DNA of 64,000 bases. It comes from JAMQKA01 sp043951865 (GTDB lineage Bacteria > Bacteroidota > Rhodothermia > Balneolales > Balneolaceae). The stretch covers positions 1-64,000 of the forward strand of contig NZ_JBINJF010000006.1 in assembly GCF_043951865.1 (NCBI RefSeq). The letters run 5' to 3'. A program made the position numbers and the translations under genes. Below, one piece after another: positions 8,581 through 18,204 of this stretch (within the stretch, counting starts at the first letter, position 1; every line of letters starts with the position of its first letter). Under the pieces are notes generated by a model. It had not been told where the DNA came from. It did no database searches and was given only the letters and a program-made list of their open reading frames with translations.

Positions 8581-9342
8581 TTATTGAAAATCCTTGATCA
8601 TTTTTTGGCACTTATCCAGCCAGCCGGGGTCGGCAGGGGATAAAGGGTCACGTCGGAGGGCGTCCTCGCAAGCTGAAATGGCCTGTTGTTCCTTCCCGAG
8701 GTGTTTGTACATTCTGGCCAAATCATAATAATAGAGCAGGCGCTCGGGTTCCAGTTCTATAGCCTTTTCCACTGAGCGGACCGCCGTGGCCTCATCGCTT
8801 TCAGGGAGTCCACCGTAGAGCGTATTTGCCGCAAGCTGTTCTACAAAACTCAGGTTAGCCAGCCTGAAATGCAGGCGGCCCAGAACATGCCAGCCCCCGG
8901 CGTTGGTGCTGTCCAGGCGGATGGCCCGCTCGGCATGGTGCTTGATTGAATGTGCGGCTTTCACCCGTTCCCTGGCACCGGATATCATCGCCTTGCGACC
9001 AAGGGCCGCGGCCATTACAAAGTGGGAGTGCGTATCCGTGGAGTCAACATTCAGGGCACGCCCGGCCAATGCGATCCCCTTCTCGTAGTACGCTTGCTGC
9101 CGCTCTTTGCTGTCAAGTCGAAACCCGATCCTGGAGTATAAAAAACTGGCCCGCCAAAGAGCAGTATAATGGTCTGGATGACGATTCAAAATGGAGGTAT
9201 ACAATTCCAATGCCTTAGCTTCATAAAAATGATCGTACAGGGAATCTGCTTTCGCCAGTAACGAATCGGCAGCAGTATCCTGCGCAGATGCCACGCCTGT
9301 GGCGGTCATAAATACTATGAAAAGTATGAAAAAAAATTTCAT
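8581..9342 (-). CDS. Exported TPR protein resembling RMDN (regulator of microtubule dynamics) family
   Basis: This 253-residue protein has a cleavable signal peptide (1-20, ending ASAQ) and helical TPR-type repeats across the rest. Paired positions such as HYTALWRASFLYSRIG, GGWHVLGRLHFRLANLS and LLYYYDLARMYKHLGKEQQA fit TPR units. The segment around 148-190 (GRLHFRLANLSF, then AANTLYGGLPES) resembles the GRWxxxVAxLSWxE signature of the eukaryotic RMDN/FAM82 family and its bacterial relatives. It lies 43 bp upstream of pfkA on the same strand. It is probably periplasmic; its partner is unknown. Confidence 0.65.
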   Translation of the reverse strand: MKFFFILFIVFMTATGVASAQDTAADSLLAKADSLYDHFYEAKALELYTSILNRHPDHYTALWRASFLYSRIGFRLDSKERQQAYYEKGIALAGRALNVDSTDTHSHFVMAAALGRKAMISGARERVKAAHSIKHHAERAIRLDSTNAGGWHVLGRLHFRLANLSFVEQLAANTLYGGLPESDEATAVRSVEKAIELEPERLLYYYDLARMYKHLGKEQQAISACEDALRRDPLSPADPGWLDKCQKMIKDFQ

Positions 9343-9567
9343 ACCTGTTGCACAAGCCTGGTTTCAAAATGAACGGAATATAATAAAATAACCGCTAATA
9401 CTAGAATGCGTAATATGGCTCTGCCGGGGTGTTCGAACGGGTTCAATAGAATGGTTAAAAAAGGATCAACAAATTTGTTCCATCAGCATGACCTCGAAAT
9501 TCAGTACCGCAGGCAGGCTTGTGGCAAAAATTAACGTGGCAGGGTCTTGAGCCTTACGGGAGCGGCG

Positions 9568-10833
9568 CTATCCCTCCACTCCGGTCTCTTCCTCCTCTGC
9601 GTCCTGTCCATTGGCTTGGGATTGGGAGTAATTGCGCATCACGTATTCATCCAGGATGCTGCGGAACTCTTCGCCAATCCCTTCTCCCCTCAGCGTGGTA
9701 TAGTGTTCTCCATCCATGTATACGGGAGCGGCAGGTTCCTCAAATGTACCGGGCAGTGAAATCCCGATATTGGCGTTTCGCGATTCTCCGGGCCCATTGA
9801 CCACGCATCCCATGACGGCCACATCCATCTCCTCCACTCCCGGATACATCTCGCGCCAGACAGGCATCATCTCGCGCAAATACTCCTGGATTTCATCGGC
9901 CAGTTCCTGGAAATAGGTGCTGTTCGTACGACCGCAGCCGGGACAGGCGGTAACCTGGGGGATGAAGTTCCGGATTCCCAGCGATTGCAGTATCTGTTGG
10001 CACACACGTACTTCTTCTGCCCGATCTCCGCCCGGTTTCGGGGTCAGCGAAACGCGTATCGTGTCTCCGATGCCCTCTTGCAGGAGCACTGAAAGTGCCG
10101 TGCTACTGGCAACAATGCCCTTCATCCCCATTCCGGCTTCCGTCAGACCTACATGCAGCGGATACTCGGTAATTTCGGCAATCCGCCGGTACACCGATAT
10201 CACATCCTGTACCCCGCTCATTTTGCAGCTTATAATAATTTTGTTGGAGCCGAGCCCAACTTCTTCGGCCAGTTCAGCCGAACGGCGGGCACTTTCAACC
10301 ATGGTGTCAAGCATCACCTGCTTGGAAGATTTGGGAATTTCGCGCTCGTTGTTCTCATCCATCTTTTGTGCCAGCAATTGTTGGTCCAGTGACCCCCAGT
10401 TGACGCCGATGCGAACCGGCTTGTCATATTTAATGGCCTGTTCCACAATCGTGCAAAAATTTTCATCCCGCTGCCGCGTCCCCACGTTCCCGGGGTTTAT
10501 CCTGTACTTGGCCAGAGCCTTGGCCATCTCAGGATAAGCGGGCAGCAGTTTATGCCCGTTGTAATGGAAATCACCGATAACCGGAACCGTCACATCCTGA
10601 TTGAGCAGCTTTTCCTTGATGTAGGGTACCGCCTCTGCCGCCTGTTTGTTATTGACTGTAATTCTTACGAGTTCTGATCCCGCCTCATGTAAATACCTAA
10701 TCTGGTCTACCGTTGCATCTATATCGGCCGTATCGGTGTTGGTCATCGACTGTACCACGATCGGTGCACCGCCGCCGACAGGGACGTCACCGACCATCAC
10801 CTGGATAGATTTACGTCGTTTGATATTGGACAT
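9568..10833 (-). CDS. ispG: 4-hydroxy-3-methylbut-2-enyl diphosphate synthase (IspG/GcpE)
   Basis: IspG carries out the reductive ring opening of MEcPP in the MEP isoprenoid pathway using a [4Fe-4S] cluster. The 421-residue protein has the TIM-barrel half (to about 270) with VQSMTNTDTAD and IGVNWGS, and the C-terminal ferredoxin-reductase-like half with the cluster motifs TACPGCGR and GCVVNGPGE. It is the plain two-domain form with a short acidic tail, without the long insert seen in plant, chlamydial and many Bacteroidetes enzymes. The 225 bp downstream, before the TPR gene, holds no recognisable feature. Confidence 0.95.
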   Translation of the reverse strand: MSNIKRRKSIQVMVGDVPVGGGAPIVVQSMTNTDTADIDATVDQIRYLHEAGSELVRITVNNKQAAEAVPYIKEKLLNQDVTVPVIGDFHYNGHKLLPAYPEMAKALAKYRINPGNVGTRQRDENFCTIVEQAIKYDKPVRIGVNWGSLDQQLLAQKMDENNEREIPKSSKQVMLDTMVESARRSAELAEEVGLGSNKIIISCKMSGVQDVISVYRRIAEITEYPLHVGLTEAGMGMKGIVASSTALSVLLQEGIGDTIRVSLTPKPGGDRAEEVRVCQQILQSLGIRNFIPQVTACPGCGRTNSTYFQELADEIQEYLREMMPVWREMYPGVEEMDVAVMGCVVNGPGESRNANIGISLPGTFEEPAAPVYMDGEHYTTLRGEGIGEEFRSILDEYVMRNYSQSQANGQDAEEEETGVEG

Positions 10834-10931
10834 AGACTAAATTCTGATTGTTGAGTTGTAAATAACCGGTCCGTGCAGGGAATACCGCTGTTTACGGTCT
10901 TGTGTCTCAGCATCGCCAAACACAAACATAT

Positions 10932-11783
10932 TCAATTTTTTTTGCTGAGTTCAAACAGTTTCTGCTTTTCCTCCTTGGTCAGGCCGTCATACCCTTTCCT
11001 GGAAATTTTTTCAAGTATCTTGTCCAGTTCAGACTGTTCCGATTCTTCTTCCACAATTTCCACGTCCGATACAGAACGCAAGTTGCTCGATTTTCTTGTA
11101 CTCTTCTTTTTCTGGTAAGTCCCTTTCAGGTTATACCAAAACTGTTCCAGCGGGCGAACCAGGCCACTTAGATCAAAACCCTGCTGGTGATAACGCATCA
11201 ACAGGTAGCCGATTCCGGCTCCTCCCAGGTGAACAATCCGGGCGGTATTGTCGGAGGATCCCAGGAACAGCAGGTCCAGTGCAATAAGGCCGGCCACCAC
11301 ATACCGTGCTTCAATCGGGGGAAGCAGAAACAGCATGATCGGCATGCGTGGAAAAAGCATGGCAAACGCCACCATTATTCCAAACACCGCACCGGACGCC
11401 CCGATCACGAGATTAATGCCCACAAACTGCGCAAACGCTATATCGAGCAGGGCCCCGCCGATGCCCGATCCAAAATAGATCACAGAAAATGTACGCGGAC
11501 CAAGATGCTGCTCGACAGAACGCCCCATCCACCAGAGCCAGAGCATATTGAACAACAGGTGAAATCCACCGGCGTGCAGGAACATGTACGTGACCAGGCG
11601 CCAGGGCTGAATAACAGCGGTGGGCAGGTCGGGATTGAACGCCATCGCCTGGATGAAGAAACTGTTCAACCCGAACACCTGTAGTAAAAACATCACCACA
11701 TTGATGGTGATTATCGTACGGATAGCGATCGGAAGACCGAAATATCCGCGCTTCATGGAATTTCCGAACGAATCGTTATACAT
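10932..11783 (-). CDS. Rhomboid intramembrane serine protease with cytosolic tail
   Basis: This six-helix rhomboid protease cleaves membrane proteins within the bilayer. The dyad is Ser130 in GASGAVFG and His185 in RIVHLGGAG. The loop FLHAGGFHLLFNMLWLWWMG (69-88) carries the conserved His and Asn of the oxyanion hole. After residue 215 follows a charged cytosolic tail with a C-terminal motif (KISRKGYDGLTKEEKQ) typical of Bacteroidota rhomboids (DUF6576-like). A paralogue lacking this tail is at 51530-52156. A shorter start at Met10 is possible. Confidence 0.9.
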   Translation of the reverse strand: MYNDSFGNSMKRGYFGLPIAIRTIITINVVMFLLQVFGLNSFFIQAMAFNPDLPTAVIQPWRLVTYMFLHAGGFHLLFNMLWLWWMGRSVEQHLGPRTFSVIYFGSGIGGALLDIAFAQFVGINLVIGASGAVFGIMVAFAMLFPRMPIMLFLLPPIEARYVVAGLIALDLLFLGSSDNTARIVHLGGAGIGYLLMRYHQQGFDLSGLVRPLEQFWYNLKGTYQKKKSTRKSSNLRSVSDVEIVEEESEQSELDKILEKISRKGYDGLTKEEKQKLFELSKKN

Positions 11784-11945
11784 GCCTCATAGTTGGGTGC
11801 AAAAGATGTGGAGAAGGCTACTAACGCCATCTCCCGTATATTCGTTTCTGAATGGTTATAAAATACAAATAACGTCAGCCATATTGAAGCTGTTTTGCAA
11901 CTGTATTGACAGTTCAACTCGGCATTTTCACTTGCAGAGAATACT

Positions 11946-13439
11946 CTATTGACGTGGAATCTTAAGATAGCTCCCCTGCTCAACCTGGTCGTCGGCCTCC
12001 AGCTGGTTCACTATCGCCATTTCATCGACCGTGATATCCATCGGAAGCTCATCCGGCAAAAACGAACGAAAAGAACCGGTGCGGTCGGCCTTGATGACCT
12101 GCAGTCTTACCGGCTGTATATTCAAAATTTCGGGATCTGTAAGCTGGCTGAACTGACCGGTAGTTGCCGTAAAATTGGGTTTTTGTGCATTGTACTGGGC
12201 GAGCGTGGTGTAGGAGATAAATCGGTAAATATTGCCGCCGTACTCTACGCCGTAGGCATAAATACCCAGCTCGGTTCCATCCTGGGTTACGGCCTCCGCC
12301 TCCGCTTCATAAGCCGGCAGGTTGCCACTTTGGGTCTCCGCCTGATCTACCACTGTTATGCCATCCTGGCTCACGAAATTCTGTACCGATTGCCGAGGCC
12401 CGTCCGCTTCAGCATCGATCTGCATAATCATCACGGCGTTCCCCTCCTGATTGGCCATCACAACCCGGCTCGGTTCATTGATGACCTGCCAGTCTGCCGG
12501 CACCGGGAACTGGAATTCGAGTTCAGGATGGTAGAACCGATTGTTTTCGGTAAATCCTTCTCTGGGATTATTCCCGTAGATAATCCCATCCAATATATTC
12601 ATGTAGGTTTCTTTATTAAGCTTGGACTGCTCAAAACCCTTCTCGCGCCAGCGCTCTGCCAGCTCGGGAATCGTTTTCTCGCGTTCTCCGGGTTCAGGGT
12701 GAGTCGACAAAAATGAGGGGATATTCTGACCAGAATCTTCTGAAAGTCGCTTGAGCGAGGTAAAAAAGGCGGCTCCTTCGGCCGCCACATAGTTTTTCCT
12801 GGCGGCATACTCCACTCCCAGGCGGTCCGACTCGCGCTCGTCATCCCGCCCGTACTTGAGAAACATCAGCTGCGTGGCAGTGCTCCCCAGATTCAAAAGA
12901 TCCTGCCCCGGCAGTCCCAGCAGCTCCTGTCCGGCAATGGCGCCCCCCACCAGCGCAATTTGGCCGATCTGTTGCTCAAACGCCCGCTGGGAGGCATGAC
13001 GAGCGGCTACGTGACCAATTTCATGGCCCAACACCACGACAAGCTGCGCCTCGTTATTGAGATGCGCAAGAAGTCCCCGGGTGACATAAATATAGCCTCC
13101 CGGCAGGGCAAAAGCGTTGACTACCGGGCTGCTCAGCACCCGGAAGTAAAATTCGGTATTCCTGTACCTGGGATCGGTATCCTCCCGGCGCATATGGCTG
13201 ACAGCGAGGACCTCCTGGCCAAGCTCCTCAACATAATTGATAATTTCCTCGTCATCATACACTCCATATTGCTGTTGAATCTGTCCATCAGCTTCCTTGC
13301 CTATGCGGAGCTCCTCTTCCCAGCTGTAGCCGTACGCCCGTTTTTTGCCTGACACCGGGTTTTTCTGCACCACACAGGCTGATACCGTTAGCGAAACTAC
13401 CAGTACCGGTATTGAAAACCACGCAAGTAAACGAACCAT
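11946..13439 (-). CDS. M48-family zinc metalloprotease lipoprotein (BepA/LoiP-like)
   Basis: This is a periplasmic metalloprotease, probably for outer-membrane protein quality control. I chose the ATG at 13439 (497 residues) because AAGGA lies six bases before it and the lipoprotein signal then begins at once; the frame is open to 13475. The signal ends in VSAC. The gluzincin motif HEIGH carries the zinc ligands, with the third ligand Glu in the ERESDRLG helix. The VNAFALPGGYIYVTRGLL strand before the active site is typical of the family. The C-terminal third holds a beta-rich domain and an ending that resembles a LysM-like module (VNQLEADDQVEQGSYLKIP). Confidence 0.88.
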   Translation of the reverse strand: MVRLLAWFSIPVLVVSLTVSACVVQKNPVSGKKRAYGYSWEEELRIGKEADGQIQQQYGVYDDEEIINYVEELGQEVLAVSHMRREDTDPRYRNTEFYFRVLSSPVVNAFALPGGYIYVTRGLLAHLNNEAQLVVVLGHEIGHVAARHASQRAFEQQIGQIALVGGAIAGQELLGLPGQDLLNLGSTATQLMFLKYGRDDERESDRLGVEYAARKNYVAAEGAAFFTSLKRLSEDSGQNIPSFLSTHPEPGEREKTIPELAERWREKGFEQSKLNKETYMNILDGIIYGNNPREGFTENNRFYHPELEFQFPVPADWQVINEPSRVVMANQEGNAVMIMQIDAEADGPRQSVQNFVSQDGITVVDQAETQSGNLPAYEAEAEAVTQDGTELGIYAYGVEYGGNIYRFISYTTLAQYNAQKPNFTATTGQFSQLTDPEILNIQPVRLQVIKADRTGSFRSFLPDELPMDITVDEMAIVNQLEADDQVEQGSYLKIPRQ

Positions 13440-13596
13440 ACTATTTCCTTTATGAGCTCTCATTTGTGAATCCATTTAAAGCTGTTGCAATATAAATAGT
13501 TCCATGACACTGTAGAAGCCGAAAATAAACTAATTCTGAAATTTACTCATCCGTTTTTCCTGCGTTTAAAAAACAGGGAATGCCTGAAATTCTGAA

Positions 13597-15498
13597 TTAT
13601 TCAGTTTGTTGCTCACGCAGCAACGCTTCCCAGTGCAGGTAGATCATCACCATCGCAAGGGTATCCAGCTCGCAGTAACTGAGCAGTCCGTCAATCAGCT
13701 GACCTCGCTTTTCGGCTCCATTTTCGCCCGTCCGCAACTGGCCGTATGCCACCATCGCCTCTGTTCCGCGACCAATGGCATGCTCCTGTCGCTCTCGTAT
13801 CATCTCGTAGGGATCCCGAAGCCTCCCGTCCTCACACTGCCACCAGACAATATTCTTAAAATTGCTGCTGTGATAGGGCGTTGAAAACCGTTTTTGTACT
13901 GCGGGACTCACTTTCATGACGGTCACCAGGATATCTTTGATGCTCAGTGAATCCTCCATCTGTTCGTTGTAATAATAATTTTTCAACAATCTTCCCATAT
14001 CGGCCATGAGCGGCCTGGAGTATCGGTCGTAAACAATCGTTTCCAGCCAGTTGATTAGCTCCGAGTACTCTGTGTGCTGTTCAGATTCCTCTTTGAATTC
14101 CGCCAGGATACGTCTCAGTGCGGACCGTTCAAAACCCGAGTAGTGGATGATGGTGCCCTCTCGAAATCCCGGGATCTTTTTTAACTCTGAGACCAGCTGA
14201 TAATGGGCATATCCTCCCCTCCCTGGATGTACCCATTGATGATGAACGAGTGAACCATCAGCGTGAAGCGTGTGGCACGAGTATTGAAATACGACCTGGT
14301 GATATGGATTTCGTCCGGCCCGGAGTGGCACCGCAAAACTACCCGCTTCAAAATCGAGAAAGTGGAGTGGATATTGCCACTTTTCAAGCTCCCTGAACAG
14401 CGGCGGCTTGACAATCTCGCGGGGCACCGGCTCTCCCCGGGCTTTGGCCACCTGTAATATGCGCCGGTGGAGATCTGTTATACGGCCTTCAGATTCTGCA
14501 ATCTCCCGGGGAGTGACTTTGTCATTCAGCGAAATTTCCTGCTGAAGAAATACCCGGTCTTCGATCAGCTGACCATTGCCCGCGCCGATAAGGTCAAAAA
14601 TATGTGCCTCTCCGTCCCGGTTTTCCAGAATATGCTGCCAGCATTCCTCAAAACCACTTTTTTCTCCTTTGCGCAGCTTGTCGGAATCCACCCTATATTC
14701 ACAATTTGCACACTTCCCGCCCAGGGGGGTCACAATTTTATCTCCGTCCGCATACCAACGGGCGGATTGACGGACCACCTCTTCAAAGGATAACGACTCC
14801 ATCCCAAGCGGCGCATTTCCCTTTTCAAACAGCGGCTCTTTGCCCTCCCACAGCGCTTCGATCTGTTCCATGGCCGGCACAAAGGCGAGCAGGTTCGACA
14901 ACCCATCCCGCTCCACCGGCTCTCCCGCGGCCAGCATCTGATCCAGGTTGTCAACAGCGGCGGTTCCTCTCTTGTCAGGCATCACCAGGTAGCCCTCCAG
15001 TCTCCATTCCGGAAACTGTTGCTGAATTACAAATAGCTGAAAAGAAAAATCCCGCAAATACTTTCTCCATCTGGAGTGAATTCTGCCGTTTCGGTCGGAC
15101 AGGGAATGGCGATCGGGATCAAATACCTTCGACTGCAGGTTATAAACTCGAACGCGCCTCCCCTCTTTCTCGAGTACCGGAATACGTACTGCAAACAGCT
15201 CGTGCAAAAAAGTGGAGTTAAAAAGTACAACGCGGTTCTGCTTCAGCCTCCGCCGGGTTTCTTCCGCCGCATCATGATATGCCCGGGACTCCACCGCAGT
15301 TCCTTCAGGGTACAACCGCTGAAGCAGCAACCTCAACTGGCGCTTGTTATAACGGATATGGGCGATAAACGGCCAGATATTCCGCTGTTCGGGATAGGTG
15401 ACAGGATTCGCCTTGTAATACAGCTTGGTGGGACAGGTGCAGGCGGTGCGGAAAAGGTGCCTGGTAAACAATTGTTGTTCTGATTCTTCCGCGGACAT
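13597..15498 (-). CDS. DUF2779 protein: Fe-S nuclease-like N-half plus DEDDy exonuclease C-half
   Basis: This 633-residue cytosolic protein has two nuclease-type halves. The N-half resembles the Cas4/RecB-like PD-(D/E)XK group of DUF2779 proteins. It has Cys20/Cys22 near the start and Cys263, Cys266 and Cys286 after the core, a layout that suits a four-cysteine [4Fe-4S] clamp. The core itself looks degenerate: the usual Asp and Glu-x-Lys positions read VRIPVL and VYNLQSK. The C-half is an RNase H-like DEDDy 3'-5' exonuclease with LDFEAG (Asp382, Glu384), a later MADMGRL and YCELD near 611-615. It lies 7 bp after murB in one operon. Substrate and role are unknown. Confidence 0.75.
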   Translation of the reverse strand: MSAEESEQQLFTRHLFRTACTCPTKLYYKANPVTYPEQRNIWPFIAHIRYNKRQLRLLLQRLYPEGTAVESRAYHDAAEETRRRLKQNRVVLFNSTFLHELFAVRIPVLEKEGRRVRVYNLQSKVFDPDRHSLSDRNGRIHSRWRKYLRDFSFQLFVIQQQFPEWRLEGYLVMPDKRGTAAVDNLDQMLAAGEPVERDGLSNLLAFVPAMEQIEALWEGKEPLFEKGNAPLGMESLSFEEVVRQSARWYADGDKIVTPLGGKCANCEYRVDSDKLRKGEKSGFEECWQHILENRDGEAHIFDLIGAGNGQLIEDRVFLQQEISLNDKVTPREIAESEGRITDLHRRILQVAKARGEPVPREIVKPPLFRELEKWQYPLHFLDFEAGSFAVPLRAGRNPYHQVVFQYSCHTLHADGSLVHHQWVHPGRGGYAHYQLVSELKKIPGFREGTIIHYSGFERSALRRILAEFKEESEQHTEYSELINWLETIVYDRYSRPLMADMGRLLKNYYYNEQMEDSLSIKDILVTVMKVSPAVQKRFSTPYHSSNFKNIVWWQCEDGRLRDPYEMIRERQEHAIGRGTEAMVAYGQLRTGENGAEKRGQLIDGLLSYCELDTLAMVMIYLHWEALLREQQTE

Positions 15499-15505
15499 GG
15501 GCCCT

Positions 15506-16543
15506 TTACGGTATGATATTCACTTCCGGTTCCAGTTCTATACCGAATCTCTCATGCACAGCCGTTTTCACCTTTTCGGCAAGCTGCAATATCTCCGTCC
15601 CGGTGGCTCCACCGTGATTGACAATCACCAGTGCCTGGTTGTGATAGGTTCCGGCGTTGCCCACAACCTTCCCCTTCCAGCCGGTTTCCTCAATAAGCCA
15701 TCCCGCCGGCACTTTCACGACCGGTCCCTCAAGCGGATACCCCGGGATTTCGGGATATCGCCGTTTCAGTTGATCATATTTCTCCTTACTCACAACGGGA
15801 TTTTTGAAAAAGCTGCCCGCATTGCCCAGCGCGTCTGGGTCAGGAAGCTTGCTCCTGCGTATATCGATAACGGTTTCACTGATATCCCGGATGGTCGGAT
15901 CTGTAACTCCCCGCTCTTCCAGGCGGGCTTGTATCGCCCCGTACGAGGTGTTCACCTCCGGATGCCTGGACAGCCGTAGCGTACAATGGGTAATAATATA
16001 TTTCCCCTTCAACTCATTTTTAAAAATACTGTCGCGGTAACCAAATCGGCACTCATCGTAGGTAAAAGTCCGTACCTCACCGGTCTCCGTCTCCACCGCT
16101 TCCAGCGATTCAAACACATCCTTTAGCTCGGCTCCATACGCACCAATATTCTGGATGGGAGCCGCCCCGACGGTACCCGGAATCAGGGAGAGGTTTTCGA
16201 TACCGCCCCATCCCCTCTCAACGCAGTGCAGGACCAGATCGTGCCAAATCACTCCCGCTCCCGAACGGACCCACACATGGTTTTTATCTTCCCTGACCTT
16301 GTGGATTCCCTTGATCGAGATGTGGAGTACAAGTCCTTTAACATCATCCCTGAAAAGCACATTGCTGCCTCCCCCGAGAACACACTTGTCAATATCCCTG
16401 AAATTCGGATCGGTCAACACCTGAACAAGCTGATCCACTGCCCCGATCGAAATGAATTGTTCTGCTTTTGCCTCAACTCCAAGGGTATTGTAGGGTTTCA
16501 GGCTGTGATTCTCTTTTAGTTGCATCAAGATGGTATCAGACAT
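15506..16543 (-). CDS. murB: UDP-N-acetylenolpyruvoylglucosamine reductase (MurB, type I)
   Basis: MurB reduces UDP-GlcNAc-enolpyruvate to UDP-MurNAc, the second committed step of peptidoglycan synthesis. It is a 345-residue cytosolic FAD enzyme. The FAD-binding domain shows VLGGGSNVLF (55-64) and SLIPGTVGAAPIQNIGAYG. The substrate domain has the type I-specific FGYRDSIFK and the NAGSFFKNP loop with the catalytic serine. A C-terminal Glu-rich ending (ELEPEVNIIP) closes the fold. It starts 12 bp after corC and ends 7 bp before the DUF2779 gene. Confidence 0.95.
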   Translation of the reverse strand: MSDTILMQLKENHSLKPYNTLGVEAKAEQFISIGAVDQLVQVLTDPNFRDIDKCVLGGGSNVLFRDDVKGLVLHISIKGIHKVREDKNHVWVRSGAGVIWHDLVLHCVERGWGGIENLSLIPGTVGAAPIQNIGAYGAELKDVFESLEAVETETGEVRTFTYDECRFGYRDSIFKNELKGKYIITHCTLRLSRHPEVNTSYGAIQARLEERGVTDPTIRDISETVIDIRRSKLPDPDALGNAGSFFKNPVVSKEKYDQLKRRYPEIPGYPLEGPVVKVPAGWLIEETGWKGKVVGNAGTYHNQALVIVNHGGATGTEILQLAEKVKTAVHERFGIELEPEVNIIP

Positions 16544-16555
16544 GCCGTTGAACTC

Positions 16556-17956
16556 TTAATCCTCGTTTTTGAGCGGAGTTCGTTTTCTGTGGGAAGTGTC
16601 ATCGGGATTCAATTTTACCCTCAACTTGCGGACCCGGTTGTTTTGGACCGAATGAATCGTCAGCTCCAGTCCCTTGAAATAGACCCGCTCCCCCACATTC
16701 GGAATCCGCTCTGTCAGGTGGTATACCAGTCCGCCAAGCGTCTCATATTCATCTTCGTCACTGGTCAGTTCAAACCCCACAATCTCCTCCATATCATCGA
16801 GGTCGATACGGGCGTCAAAAATAAACACGCCGTTTTTAAACTCTCTAAACAGCTGCTCATCACTGGTCTCGTAGTCGTCAGAGATCTCTCCCACGATCTC
16901 CTCCAGTATGTCATCCAGCGTAATCAGTCCTTCCGTGCCGCCATATTCATCCACCACGATGGCGATGTGGGTTTTTTCCTGCTGAAATACCCGCAGCAGA
17001 TCATCCAATTTCTTGGTTGCGGGAACAAAAAGCGGCTTTCGGGCGATGGTCCGCCAGTTGATCGTCGTCCGTTCAATATCGGAATTGATATATGGAAGTA
17101 CGTCTTTTGAATAGATTATACCTAAAATATTATCAAGGTCATTCTCAAAAAGCGGCATGCGGGAAAACCCCTTTTCGCGGATCTGCTTTAAAACGTTTTC
17201 CAGCGTATCGTCAGTCGAAACGGCGACAATGTTCACGCGGGAGGTCATAATTTCCCGCACCGAGGTGGTGCCGAACTCAATCACATTTTCGATAATCTCG
17301 CGCTCATCGCTGCGGATCGAGCCCTCCAGCTCTCCCACTTCGGCCATCGTCATAATATCTTCGCTGGACATCCGGTTCTCCGGCTTGGGGAGCCGTTCTT
17401 CCAGGCTGAGTGTACTTTCGGCGATAAGCTTGGAGAGCGGTTTCAGCAACCAGTAAAACACGTATATAAAACGGGCCAGCCGGCGGGAACTTTTCAGCGG
17501 GTTGTTGATCGCAATAATTTTTGGGGTAATCTCGCTGAGGATTAAAATGGTGAACGTAAGAACGACCACCTCGACGATATAGACGACGACTTCGGAATAC
17601 CCCAGGTATACCGCCAGGTTGCCGGTTATCACCGCTGCCAATACCGATGTTATGATATTGGCAAATGTATTTCCGATGAGAATTGTGGCCAGCAGCCGGC
17701 GTGGCTTCTCCAGCATCCGGATGATCAGCTGATCCGCGGCTCCCTCTGTTTCACTCTGATCCAGCAGGTCGATCTGGTTGGAAATCGAAAAAAACGCAAC
17801 CTCGGAACCTGAAAATATCGCCGAAAACAGCAATCCCACCACCACAATCACCAGCTGGATGGAGAGATCGACAGGGTCGAACGTTTCGTGATATACCGCT
17901 GCCTCTTGTAACAGGTATGCAATCGTATGTAAACCTATACTGCCGGGATCGTCCAA
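16556..17956 (-). CDS. CorC/HlyC-type membrane protein (DUF21, two CBS, CorC domain)
   Basis: This member of the CorC/CNNM group is linked to magnesium or cobalt efflux. It has 466 residues. Domains in order are a DUF21 membrane region with about four helices (30-190, including the LFSAIFSGSEVAFFSI signature), two CBS domains (about 215-345, including VDEYGGTEGLITLDDILEEIVGEI) and a C-terminal CorC_HlyC transporter-associated domain. It heads the run corC-murB-DUF2779. Hemolysin-like names for this family are historical and not supported as a function. Confidence 0.9.
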   Translation of the reverse strand: MDDPGSIGLHTIAYLLQEAAVYHETFDPVDLSIQLVIVVVGLLFSAIFSGSEVAFFSISNQIDLLDQSETEGAADQLIIRMLEKPRRLLATILIGNTFANIITSVLAAVITGNLAVYLGYSEVVVYIVEVVVLTFTILILSEITPKIIAINNPLKSSRRLARFIYVFYWLLKPLSKLIAESTLSLEERLPKPENRMSSEDIMTMAEVGELEGSIRSDEREIIENVIEFGTTSVREIMTSRVNIVAVSTDDTLENVLKQIREKGFSRMPLFENDLDNILGIIYSKDVLPYINSDIERTTINWRTIARKPLFVPATKKLDDLLRVFQQEKTHIAIVVDEYGGTEGLITLDDILEEIVGEISDDYETSDEQLFREFKNGVFIFDARIDLDDMEEIVGFELTSDEDEYETLGGLVYHLTERIPNVGERVYFKGLELTIHSVQNNRVRKLRVKLNPDDTSHRKRTPLKNED

Positions 17957-18071
17957 TTATGTTACTTCATTCTTTGATTAGTATGTTAAAGCTACATATT
18001 GATGGTATCGGGTGCAACTGCTACCACATATTGTTTCTAACACCAGCCCGCATAAATAATCCGGCCGGAAT

Positions 18072-18103
18072 AAAAAAGGTGATGAAGCGGATGCCTCATC
18101 ACC
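18072..18103 (-). terminator. Rho-independent terminator of ssb
   Basis: Read on the minus strand, GGTGATGA and TCATCACC form an 8-bp stem around a 10-base loop and are followed by six T. It lies about 100 bp after the ssb stop, within the 248-bp gap before corC. Confidence 0.8.
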
Positions 18104-18204
18104 TGTCAGGTTTTTTCAGGTCAAACGGAACGCCTGCACGGGGTCTTGCATATGTTTTTGTGTATCCAGACCCCGTGCTGTCTTTTCCGCGATCTCACAC
18201 ATGC

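Noticed and set aside
9343..9567. A short gene fragment between ispG and the TPR gene
   Set aside because: A 20-residue stretch can be read, but nothing in it can be assigned to a family with any certainty.
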